A stretch of DNA of 64,000 bases, taken from contig CM065811.1 of NCBI GenBank assembly GCA_033398695.1, positions 77,256,001 to 77,320,000 on the forward strand. Direction: 5' to 3'. Made by a program: the position numbers and the translations under genes. The notes beneath the pieces are model-generated. The model saw only the letters and a program-made list of their open reading frames with translations. It searched no databases and was not told the DNA's origin. The stretch is from Orobanche coerulescens. Its lineage: Eukaryota > Streptophyta > Magnoliopsida > Lamiales > Orobanchaceae. Positions 1 to 9,012 of this stretch are shown here, in pieces (position 1 is the first letter of the stretch; each line of letters opens with the position of its first letter).

Positions 1-208
1 GACTGTTTCAGTGAGTAGGTCACAAATATCCACCGAGTTTTCCAAACCGAGGCCGGAATAGCCAGAATGGGGCCGAAATCGCTGCTCGATGTTGGGTCCC
101 CGTACGGCCATTCGAGCTGTCGGATCTCGAAACCCTTTATACCGTTAGGAAGCTCTTTTGACAAGTATCATTTTTCTAATTTTAGTTGTTAGTTTTGGTT
201 GGGTATTA

Positions 209-402
209 TGGTATGTGTGCGTGTGTGTGTACAGTGTGTGCGTGCATATGTGTGTATGTGTGTGTGCTGTATGTGTTTGTGTGTGTGTATGTGTGTGCTG
301 TGTGTGTGCGTGTGTGCTGTTTGTGCACGTGTGTGTAAATTTTGTGCGTGTGTGTGTTTGTGGACCGTGTGTGTGTGCCGTAGGTGTGTTGGGTGTATGT
401 GG
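209..402. repeat. (GT)n-rich microsatellite in B LTR
   Basis: About 190 bp of imperfect GT repeats with interspersed GTGC and TGTA steps. A related, length-variant tract occurs at the paralogous place near 19298-19480. Open frames across this tract (Cys/Val-rich one way, His/Thr-rich the other) are simple-repeat translations, not genes. Confidence 0.9.
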
Positions 403-403
403 T

Positions 404-408
404 GTTCG
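404..408. repeat. Left target-site duplication of gypsy A (GTTCG)
   Basis: GTTCG lies immediately left of the TGTAATATCC terminus of LTR A1. The identical pentamer follows the CA terminus of LTR A3 at 14780-14784. No such pentamer separates the middle LTR from its neighbours. Confidence 0.9.
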
Positions 409-1114
409 TGTAATATCCGCAATTTCGGATTTCTGGTAATTTTATTTTTTCGGCGGAGGTCCGTTTCGACGACTCGCTTGGGACCGTATCATCATTCTGA
501 GAATGATTAATTCTGCACTTTTTGTCATCCGAGTTCGTTTCGGTATTGTTTTGTTGAGTTCCGTGTTTCTTAACAACTTTTCCGCACTCGTGTTCGATTC
601 TTGTGAATCTCGTCCGAAATTACTGTTTCGAGTTTCCCGTAAGTCCGTTTAACTTTGTTAGACGTGTTGTGAGCTTTGGTTTGGTGTTTCGATCGCGTAT
701 CGTGATTTTCGGACGTTTTGGGCCATTTTCGTAATTTCCCAAAGTTTTGGGTAATTACTTCCGTTGTTGAATTCCGAGCCTTCGGGTGGTCGGAATTGTG
801 TGTTCTCTTAGCCCTTAGATTCGTCTTTGCGAGTACTTCGTGACCGTATCTTGATTCGTATTCGTGTTCGGGTTTCGGTGTCGTTTTCTTGAGTTCAGTG
901 TTATTAAATGACTTTTCCCAAATATGAGTCGACTTTGTAGAATCACCATAAATTCTTGAAAACTCCAAAGACTTTGAATCTTTTCAATATTATAGAGCAT
1001 GAAGTTAGCTTTCCAATGGTTCAAACGGTGAGTCAATCGGAGTCCGGACGAGAGAGTTATGGTCGAAATAGCTCAGACACTCATTTTCCAGTTTTGGCGA
1101 GCGGCACTGTACCT

Positions 1115-1146
1115 GTGCCGCGGCACACTTATTCAGGCCGCGGCAC
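1115..1146. promoter_or_regulatory. Paired GC palindromes in LTR A1 (possible factor-binding site)
   Basis: A perfect 12-bp palindrome GTGCCGCGGCAC is followed about 10 bp later by GGCCGCGGCAC. Both are conserved in LTR A2 (from 6892) and LTR A3 (from 12685), although neighbouring bases have diverged. A regulatory role is inference; only the palindromes are observed. Confidence 0.35.
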
Positions 1147-2122
1147 ACAGTCCGATTAGCCTATTTCGGATTTTGTGAGATGAATGCTCATTTCATCTCT
1201 TCCTTCATTCCTCCTCCTCTTGGGCGATCTTATGGGCGATTTTTGGGCGTTTTGCATCATCATTCACAGAGAACTTCATATTCTTCAAGTTTTTGGTGTG
1301 GATTAACAACTCCAACAATTGTTCTTCATCATTAATCCAAGGTAAATTCTTGAAACCCTACTTTTGGGTGAATTGGGGGTTTTTGTTCGTTTTGTCCGAT
1401 TTAACCGTAATAACTTAGATTTGTGATGTATTGATGATTATTTAGATGTATTCTATCATTTCCCTTGTTATTCCATGGTTGGATCGTTTCGATTCGTTAT
1501 TTTGGTCGAGTTCTTAGTCAACGCCTTGAAGGTGTCCGACAAAAGGTCTTAGAGGGGGGATTGGGCGTTGTATGATTATTATCCATCGTACGATTGTTGA
1601 TTTATCATTGGTATGACTTAGGGACGAAATTCTTGTGAAGAACTCGAGTCGGAACCCTTCCGTTCGTTGTCTTCTTTGGGGTCCGAGCTTCCCGGTCGAA
1701 CCGTGTTCTTCGGAACGTTTGGTAGCGGTTATTAAGGCAAGTATCTATTATACGACTTGTATCTTGTGACTAGTAATTACGTATGATATGTATGACGATT
1801 TTGCTTGCCTCCGTAAATATGTTCCGTTTGAGTTGGTTGTGTTTTCCGAAATTTGAAGGCTTTGTGATAATAGTGATATATTGGTATCCGTGTTAGGCGT
1901 CGTGCCATTTGTGCAGGATTGCGATGTACATATGAGATGGTTGTACACGTGGTTGTTCAATGTATTGTGTACCGAATGTGTGTTATGTTGGTTAAGAGTC
2001 GTTGTGATGATCATGATATTTGTGTTGTTTTGGTTTACATACTTGATTGTACATTTCAGTGTAATGTGGAATGGCTTGACATTTAATGATTATGAATTGT
2101 GTCGTGTCGATGTGTGTGTGTT

Positions 2123-2478
2123 CCGGTAGGGTCCGCGAGGCCTGCGGAGTTCGGTACATGATGTGTACGAACAAAGTGTGTGATCCGGTAGGGTCCGCGA
2201 GGCCTCCGAGTCGGTACATGACGTGTACGGACAAGGTGTGTGATCCGGGTAGGGTCAGCGAGGCCTGCGGAGTTCGGTACATGATGTGTACGAACGATGT
2301 TGTGGCGGGTAGGGTCCGTTGAGGCCTCGGAGTTCGGTACATGATGTGTACGAATAGTGTGTGGCCGGGTAGGGTCCATTGAGGCCTCGGAGTTCGGTAC
2401 ATGATGTGTACGAACGGTGTGTGTGGTCGGGTAAGGTCCGTCGAGGCCTCGGAGTTCGGTACATGATGTGTACGAACA
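2123..2478. repeat. 60-bp tandem repeat array, 6 copies, in LTR A1
   Basis: Six head-to-tail copies of a ~60-bp unit. Each contains GGTAGGGTC, GAGGCCT and the inverted repeat GTACA-TGATG-TGTAC (TGACG in copy 2). Copy 1 starts near 2123 and copy 6 ends near 2478. The shadow ORFs over this array on both strands are repetitive artefacts. Such arrays in LTRs may act as enhancers, but function is not shown here. Confidence 0.9.
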
Positions 2479-3210
2479 ATGATCGTGTAGCGATGATTGT
2501 TCGGGTAACATTTTAAATATGGATCTCGGACTCATAATGATATATTATTTAGTATGCTTTGAAACGAGAATCGGGCTAAGACCCTAATGTTTACGAAAAG
2601 GTTTTGTAAATTGGGACTCGAGGTCCAAAAGAATTTACGCTTTAAAAATCCCGAGATGATGTGTTCCTTTTCAAATATCTCTTACTTGAGTTCGAAATTC
2701 TAAAACTTCTAGAACATTTTGATAATTGATTTACGTATTAAATTCGTAGTTGCTATTTGCTTGTTACATTTCGTATGGTTTGATACTTGCACTAGTAAAA
2801 CGGTGGAGTTTACTAACCCCAGTATTCGGGGTGGATGTCTGCTGCGTCCGGGTACATGCAGTTCGGGGAGCGATCACAGGATTGGCACAAGGGGATGACG
2901 AGTGCGATACTAATCAAGAGTTGAGAGTTGGTAGAGTTTATTTGTATTGTTAGAGTTGATTCGGTCTTCCGTTGTATTGTATTTCGAACCCTGTGTGGGT
3001 AATGTTGTTAGTCGATCTGTTGATAGAGTTGTGTGACCTCATCGGTGCATGTGTTTTTGTGTAAGTGACCTTAGCAGTGCTGTATTATTATATTGTTTGA
3101 CCTGCCGGGCAAGCATTTGGTTGTTTATGGACGTTTAGCTTTGGTAGATCCTTGCGGAAAGGGTTTACGGCGTGTAATATTCCCATATGGTTTTGGGGGT
3201 GTTACATTTA

Positions 3211-3222
3211 TGGTATCAGAGC
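3211..3222 (+). other. Primer binding site, initiator tRNA-Met type (copy 1)
   Basis: TGGTATCAGAGC, four bases after the LTR A1 terminus, is the canonical plant PBS complementary to the 3' end of initiator methionine tRNA. It fixes the LTR boundary and the plus orientation of the element. Confidence 0.95.
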
Positions 3223-4933
3223 TTAGGTTGCGGAAACCTAGGCTGTCGGGTCGAGTCGAGTCGTGGTTTGTCGAGTAATGTGTTGTCTTGTCGTTCGAGT
3301 CGTCAGGTGACAAGTTGAGTTGTGCGTAGTCACAACGTGTCGGATATGTTGTCGGATGAGATTAGTATCGTGGGCGACCGTCATCTCTGTGCGGCCCGTG
3401 GATGTAAGTCTCCCTTCTTTGTGTTGTGCCTCGTGTGACACGAGCTATTTTTATGATTATGAGTTAATTGACGGAATCCTCTTATGGATTTTGATTTCGT
3501 GATATGTGATCATTTGACTCCCGTTTTTCGTTCATATGAGGAGTAGTGTTCTTTGTCTTGTGCATGTTTGATTTTATTTCTTTTATCCATTGCGTGAGTT
3601 CTTTTGTAATGGATTTCGGTATTTTACCGATCGAGTTTTATTTGAAAACCAATTCCCTTAACCGAGTTTTTGGCATTATGGCCTTGATCATTTTGGCGAA
3701 ATTCTTATGACGGAATTTAGTATTTTGTAAATGGCTTTTGTGAGTTTTGAAATATTACCGTCATCGACCTTTTTGGCATTTTGTAAATGGTTTTATCTGG
3801 TGGGTTCGTGCGGGACCCACGGCGCTATAATGTTCCGTGTAATTATCTGAAATTTTTGGGCATTCTAGCCCATTGAATTATCTTTGAAAACTTTGAGTAC
3901 CTTAGAAAATAAATTTGAGACGTACTTTTAAAATAAATTATTTTCTCGTGGTACATCCAAGGTGCCACAATATGTTTCAAGATTCTTCTACCTCGAGGAC
4001 CAAAATGTTTTGAGATATTTCCAATATTTTAGAAACACTTTTACTTAGACCCGAGGGTCGAATATTTCCGAAAGTTTTTCACGAAAAGAAAGTGTCCTCA
4101 TTTTTATCGAATGCGAAATAGTTTTCCAAAGTCTCGATAACGATGTTTCACGATTGTACTTTTTTTTTTTTTTTTTTTTGAAGGGTGATACTCAAGATCA
4201 ATCGGTGTTTCCAAAATTGTTTTCAAAAGGAGGTTTTCGTTTTTAAAACCTATCTATTCCCATTTGAGGGCTGGGTATGTATGTGTGATGTTCGCGTTGT
4301 CGTTATGATGTTTGCTCTCGAGTATGATCGAAATGGTGGCATGAACGTCGAGGCGTTGCCACGCATTTGTTGTACTAGCCCTCAGTGAGAGGTGTGAATT
4401 GGTGTTTACTGTTTATCGCCTCGTGGTGATTTGCGTGTTGTCGCACGAGTGTGAGCTGTTGAATCTTGGGTTTGTACGTTTGTGTACATGTGTGATTGTT
4501 TCATAATGTTTGTAATTATGTCTTGGTTATCGTTCGGGCCGTTGAGGTCGCCGAACGAAACCGTCGTTGTTGTTGTTTTTGTGTTTGTATTAATTTACGA
4601 TGGTTATCGTTGTATTTGATATTTGTTATGTTTCTTTTTTGTGCTGAGTTTGCTTCTCCGATATATTGTTTTGAGTCGTTATACACCATTGTATCTAGCA
4701 TTTGTACTTTCGGTATGCCGAGCCGAGGTGTTTCAACCGTGATGTGCGGGCATGCACGTGTAAATTGTCCTTCTCGTCGATGCAGCGTTTCGAGGACACG
4801 AATTGATTTTGCGGGTGGCTCACGAGACTTTCGGAGTTCGCGCTTGGACAGATATCGGGATCGACTCGAGAGACCCATGGGAGATTTTCTGTCGGATGCT
4901 TTTGTGTTGTGACCTTGTTTCGTTGTTGTGAGT

Positions 4934-4971
4934 TGCGGGACGACATTTCTTTTATAAGAGGTCGGATGTAA
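4934..4971 (+). pseudogene. Relic of gypsy pol C-terminus plus PPT/LTR start, no. 1
   Basis: CGGGACGACATTTCTTTTAT, then AAGAGGTCGGA and TGTAATACCC, matches the layout at the true 3' end of the element (CGGGACGAAACTTCTTTTAA, a purine run, TGTAATATCC). In plant gypsy elements this stretch codes the last pol residues just before the 3' LTR. The second internal copy has it at about 10711-10751. Confidence 0.55.
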
Positions 4972-5246
4972 TACCCATACTATATTTGACTTCTGCAGTT
5001 TCTCCTTCTAAATTCTATCGACTTGCACGTGTTCGTCGATACTTTTTGAACTTGTTTGATGTCTCGGTTGTCATCGTCGAACCGGTTGTGACCTTGTTTC
5101 AGATCGACTGTTTATCATCGTGACCTTCCCGAGTTTGGTTCGATTCTTGTGAGCCTTGTTTGGAAGTAATATCTTTCACTTTCTACGAGTTCTTTTAATG
5201 CCCGGAGTAGAAGTGGGGACTTGAGTCATTGTTATTTGTTGTAATT

Positions 5247-5473
5247 CGATCATTGTTATTTGATCATTATTGTTCGATCATTGTTATTTGATCGTTGTTG
5301 TTCGATCATCGTTATTTGATCATTGTTGTTCGATCATTGTTATTTGATCGTTGTTGTTCGATCATTGTTATTTGATCATTGTTGTTCGATCATTGTTATT
5401 TGATCGTTGTTGTTCGATCATTGTTATTTGATCATTGTTGTTCGATCATTGTTGTTCGATCGTTGTTGTTCGA
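5247..5473. repeat. 15/30-bp minisatellite GATCATTGTT(A/G)TT(T/C)
   Basis: About 15 tandem copies of a 15-mer alternating GATCATTGTTATTT and GATCATTGTTGTTC variants, so the apparent period is 30 bp. The array is retained in internal region A2 (about 11027-11254). Reading frames through it give repetitive peptides and are not genes. Confidence 0.9.
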
Positions 5474-5537
5474 ATGGGGTTGTCGACTATTGTTGCACGA
5501 TCTCGTCGCGAAGAATTGTCGTTCACCGTTAGTCAAC

Positions 5538-5578
5538 TGTTTGAGTGTGGCCAAGTGGGTCACCGATCGGTGCATTGT
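5538..5578 (+). pseudogene. Relic of gag CCHC zinc knuckle
   Basis: The frame from 5546 reads CGQVGHRSVHC, giving C-X4-H-X4-C. The expected first cysteine codon (TGT, 5538-5540) is upstream, but the gap is one base short of in-frame. The full pattern would be C-X2-C-X4-H-X4-C, the retroviral/retrotransposon nucleocapsid knuckle. In internal copy 2 (11319-11360) the spacing is restored but the first Cys position is CGC (Arg). It is too short to be functional and is the clearest trace of gag in element A. Confidence 0.6.
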
Positions 5579-5748
5579 GAGACCGTTGCCAAGATGTTCG
5601 GAATTGGGTTTTCGTTCCTACTCGGGAGTGCTGGTGGTGTCCGTGATGTAGTTGTGTATCGTACTTCGTCTTTGTAATTCGTGTAGAAATTGTTATTTGT
5701 TGCGTGAACTTTTTGGTTTTGTTTGTATTCTACCATGATGTTTTATTT

Positions 5749-5789
5749 TAAGTTTGGACGAAACTTATTTTTAATAGGATAGAATGTAA
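5749..5789 (+). pseudogene. Relic of gypsy pol C-terminus plus PPT/LTR start, no. 2
   Basis: AAGTTTGGACGAAACTTATT, then a purine run (AATAGGATAGAA) and TGTAATGTCC. This is the second internal copy of the pol-tail signature. The equivalent in internal region A2 ends at TGTAATGTCC near 11570 and reads AAGTTTCGTGACGAAAC. Confidence 0.55.
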
Positions 5790-6177
5790 TGTCCGGTATT
5801 CTCGTTTCTGTTATCTTGAATTCTTTGTGTCTTGACGTCGGACATTTTCTTGTTGACGAGAATCGGAGTGAATTCTATCATAATACTATATTTGTTTCTA
5901 CCGCATAGTCGTTGTGGTCGGTGCGACTTGTTGTCGCGTGCGTTTCTTTGATTAAATGTGTGCATGTGATGTGTTGTTAATTACTCGTTATTGTTTTGAA
6001 TCATTGTCGGTGGCGTTGTTATGGTCGTCGTGGGCGTGTTTTCACGTGTATGTTCTTCGCGTTGCTTGTAACGTTTCGCCGTTAGGCGCGATTTTTTCGG
6101 TTCTTGTGTATCCGTTGAGTTTTCTGGCGGGATATTGCTTCTCCTACTTGATTTAAGTTTCGGACGAAACTTCTTTT

Positions 6178-6190
6178 AAGGAGGGTAGAA
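6178..6190 (+). other. Polypurine tract before LTR A2
   Basis: AAGGAGGGTAGAA directly abuts TGTAATATCC of LTR A2, as expected for the plus-strand primer of reverse transcription. The upstream bases match codons for FRDETSFKEGRM then stop, with the stop overlapping the LTR start. Here one G is missing, which breaks the frame; the second copy (11947-11988) is intact. Confidence 0.9.
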
Positions 6191-8996
6191 TGTAATATCC
6201 GCAATTTCGGATTTCTGGTAATTTTATTTTTTCGGCGGAGTTCAGTTTCGACGACTCGATTGGGACCGAATCATCATTCCGAGAATGATTAATTCGCACT
6301 TTTGTCATCCGAGTTCGTTTGGTATTGTTTTGTTGAGTTCCGTGTTTCTTAACAACTTTTCCGCACTCGTGTTCGATTCTTGTGAATCTCGTCCAAATTA
6401 CTGTTTCGAGTTTCCCGTAAGTCCGTTTAACTTTGTTAGACGTGTTGTGAGCTTTGGTTTGGTGTTTCGATCGCGTATCGTGATTTTCGGACGTTTTGGG
6501 CCATTTTCGTAATTTCCCAAAGTTTTGGGTAATTACTTCCGTTGTTGAATTCCGAGCCTTCGGGTGGTCGGAATTGTGTGTTCTCTTAGCCCTTAGATTC
6601 GTCTTTGCGAGTACTTCGTGACCGTATCTTGATTCGTATTCAGGTTCGGGTTTCGGTGTCGTTTTCTTGAGTTCAGTGTTATTAAATGACTTTTCCCAAA
6701 TATGAGTCGACTTTGTAGAATCACCATAAATTCTTGAAAACTCCAAAGACTTTGAATCTTTTCAATATTATAGAGCATGAAGTTAGCTTTCCAATGGTTC
6801 AAACGGTGAGTCAATCGGAGTCGGACGAGAGAGTTATGGTCGAAATAGCTCGGACACTCATTTTCGAGTTTTGGCCGAGCAGCCTGTACCTGTGCCGCGG
6901 CACACTTATTACAGGCCGCGGCACACCGTCAGTTAGCCTATTTCTGCGGATTTTGTGAGATGAATGCTCATTTCATCTCTTCCTTCATTCCTCCTCCTCT
7001 TGGGCGATCTTATGGGCGATTTTTGGGCGTTTTGCATCATCATTCACAGAGAACTTCATATTCTTCAAGTTTTTGGTGTGGATTAACAACTCCAACAATT
7101 GTTCTTCATCATTAATCCAAGGTAAATTCTTGAAACCCTACTTTTGGGTGAATTGGGGGTTTTTGTTCGTTTTGTCCGATTTAACCGTAATAACTTAGAT
7201 TTATGATGTATTGATGATTATTTAGATGTATTCTATCATTTCCCTTGTTATTCCATGGTTGGATCGTTTCGATTCGTTATTTTGGTCGAGTTCTTAGTCA
7301 ACGCCTTGAAGGTGTCCGACAAAAGGTCTTAGAGGGGGGATTGGGCGTTGTATGATTATTATCCATCGTACGATTGTTGTTTTATCATTGGTATGACTTA
7401 GGGACGAAATTCTTGTGAAGAACTCGAGTCGGAACCCTTCCGTTCGTTGTCTTCTTCGGGGTCCGAGCTTCCCGGTCGAACCGTGTTCTTCGGAACGTTT
7501 GGTAGCGGTTATTAAGGCAAGTATCTTATTATACGACTTGTATCTTGTGACTAGTAATTACGTATGATATGTATGACGATTTTGCTTGCCTCCGTAAATA
7601 TGTTCCGTTTGAGTTGGTTGTGTTTTCCGAAATTTGAAGGCTTTGTGATAATAGTGATATATTGGTATCCGTGTTAGGCGTCGTGCCATTTGTGCAGGAT
7701 TGCGATGTACATATGAGATGGTTGTACACGTGGTTGTTCAATGTATTGTGTACCGAATGTGTGTTATGTTGGTTAAGAGTCGTTGTGATGATCATGATAT
7801 TTGTGTTGTTTTGGTTTACATACTTGATTGTACATTTCGGTGTAATGTGGAATGGCTTGACATTTAATGATTATGAATTGTGTCGTGTCGATGTGTGTGT
7901 GTTCCGGTAGGGTCAGCGAGGCCTGCGGAGTTCGGTACATGATGTGTACGAACAAAGTGTGTGATCCGGGTAGGGTCAGCGAGGCCTGCGGAGTCCGGTA
8001 CATGGCGTGTACGGACAAGGTGTGTGATCCGGGTAGGGTCGACGAGGCCTGCGGAGTTCGGTACATGATGTGTACGAACGATGTTGTGGCCGGGTAGGGT
8101 CCGTTGAGGCCTCGGAGTTCGGTACATGATGTGTACGAGCGGTGTGTGTGGCCGGGGTAGGGTCCGTTGAGGCCTCGGAGTTCGGTACATGATGTGTACG
8201 AACAGTGTGTGTGGTCGGGTAAGGTCCGTCGAGGCCTCGGAGTTCGGTACATGATGTGTACGAACAATGATCGTGTAGCGATGATTGTTCGGGTAACATT
8301 TTAAATATGGATCTCGGACTCATAATGATATATTATTTAGTATGCTTTGAAACGAGAATCGGGCTAAGACCTAATGTTTACGAAAAGGTTTTGTAAATTG
8401 GGACTCGAGGTCCAAAAGAATTTACGCTTTAAAAATCCCGAGATGATGTGTTCCTTTTCAAATATCTCTTACTTGAGTTCGAAATTCTAAAACTTCTGGG
8501 AACATTTTGATAATTGATTTACGTATTAAATTCGTAGTTGCTATTTGCTTGTTACATTTCGTATGGTTTGATACTTGCACTAGTAAAACGGTGGAGTTTT
8601 ACTAACCCCGAGTATTCGGGGGTGGATGTCTGATGCGTCCGGTACATGCGAGTTCGGGGAGCGATCCACGGGATTGGCACAAGGGGATGACGAGTGCGAT
8701 ACTAATCAAGAGTTGAGAGTTGGTAGAGTTTATTTGTATTGTTAGAGTTGATTCGGTCTTCCGTTGTATTGTATTTCGAACCTGTGTGGGTAATGTTGTT
8801 AGTCGATCTGTTGATAGAGTTGTGTGACCTCATCGGTCTGTGTGTTTTTGTGTAAGTGACCTTAGCAGTGCTGTATTATTATATTGTTTGACCACGGCCG
8901 GGCAAGCATTTGGTTGTTTATGGACGTTGCTTTGGTAGATCCTTGCGGAAAGGGTTTACGGCGTGTAATATTCCCATATGGTTTTGGGGTGTTACA
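6191..8996 (+). repeat. LTR A2 (middle LTR)
   Basis: 2,806 bp between a PPT on its left and a PBS on its right, so it serves as 3' LTR of the first unit and 5' LTR of the second. The palindrome is at 6892-6903. The shadow ORF pattern parallels A1. Confidence 0.93.
7906..8268. repeat. 60-bp tandem repeat array in LTR A2
   Basis: Six copies, colinear with the array in LTR A1. One unit carries TACATGGCGTGTAC in place of TACATGATGTGTAC. Equal copy number in all three LTRs suggests the array expanded before the element multiplied. Confidence 0.9.
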
Positions 8997-9000
8997 TTTA

Positions 9001-9012
9001 TGGTATCGGAGC
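9001..9012 (+). other. Primer binding site, copy 2, one mismatch
   Basis: TGGTATCGGAGC differs from the canonical site at one base (A to G at 9008). It lies four bases after the LTR A2 end, which confirms that the middle LTR is followed by a genuine 5' internal end. Confidence 0.9.

Larger units (their letters stand above)
1..408 (+). repeat. Gypsy 'B' LTR, left copy, part 1 (interrupted at 408)
   Basis: This segment is closely similar to 19098-19486: both contain the CACAAATATCC, GGGTCCCCGTACGG and GGATCTCGAAAC blocks followed by a long GT-rich tract. The second copy sits in a segment that starts after a polypurine tract with TGTGATACCCC (17726), so I read both as LTR sequence of one gypsy family. 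The sequence is cut at 408 by gypsy A and resumes at 14780. The left end lies outside the window. Confidence 0.6.
409..3206 (+). repeat. LTR A1
   Basis: A TG...CA-bounded repeat of about 2.8 kb, nearly identical to 6191-8996 and 11984-14779. It contains the palindrome GTGCCGCGGCAC at 1115-1126, with a second GCCGCGGC block near 1137-1146, and a six-copy 60-bp tandem array at 2123-2478. Differences from the other LTRs are mainly short indels and substitutions, many at CG or CNG sites. Short ORFs inside it repeat in all three LTRs but resemble no family I know and look fortuitous. Confidence 0.93.
3207..6190 (+). mobile_element. Internal region A1 of gypsy A (no intact gag-pol)
   Basis: Runs from the base after LTR A1 to the polypurine tract before LTR A2. 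It has no ORF beyond about 140 codons and no RT, RNase H, protease or integrase motif in any frame I read. It holds a short T homopolymer, a GATCATTGTT minisatellite (5247-5473), a CCHC relic (5538-5578) and three copies of a pol-tail/PPT/TGTAAT signature (about 4934-4971, 5749-5789, 6165-6195). The last two facts suggest a patchwork of 3' ends from related gypsy elements. Confidence 0.8.

Noticed and set aside
158..510. Cys/Val-rich and His/Thr-rich ORFs over the GT tract
   Set aside because: Translations of a dinucleotide repeat; they change with repeat length in the paralogue at 19303.
1992..2535. Minus-strand ORFs with repeated HIMYRTP / SCTELRG motifs
   Set aside because: Read through the 60-bp tandem array. 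The same repeats are open in several frames and both strands, so they are not evidence of a protein.
5247..5473. GATCATTGTT minisatellite considered as a CRISPR-like array
   Set aside because: No unique spacers and contiguous 15-bp units; a plant minisatellite, not CRISPR.
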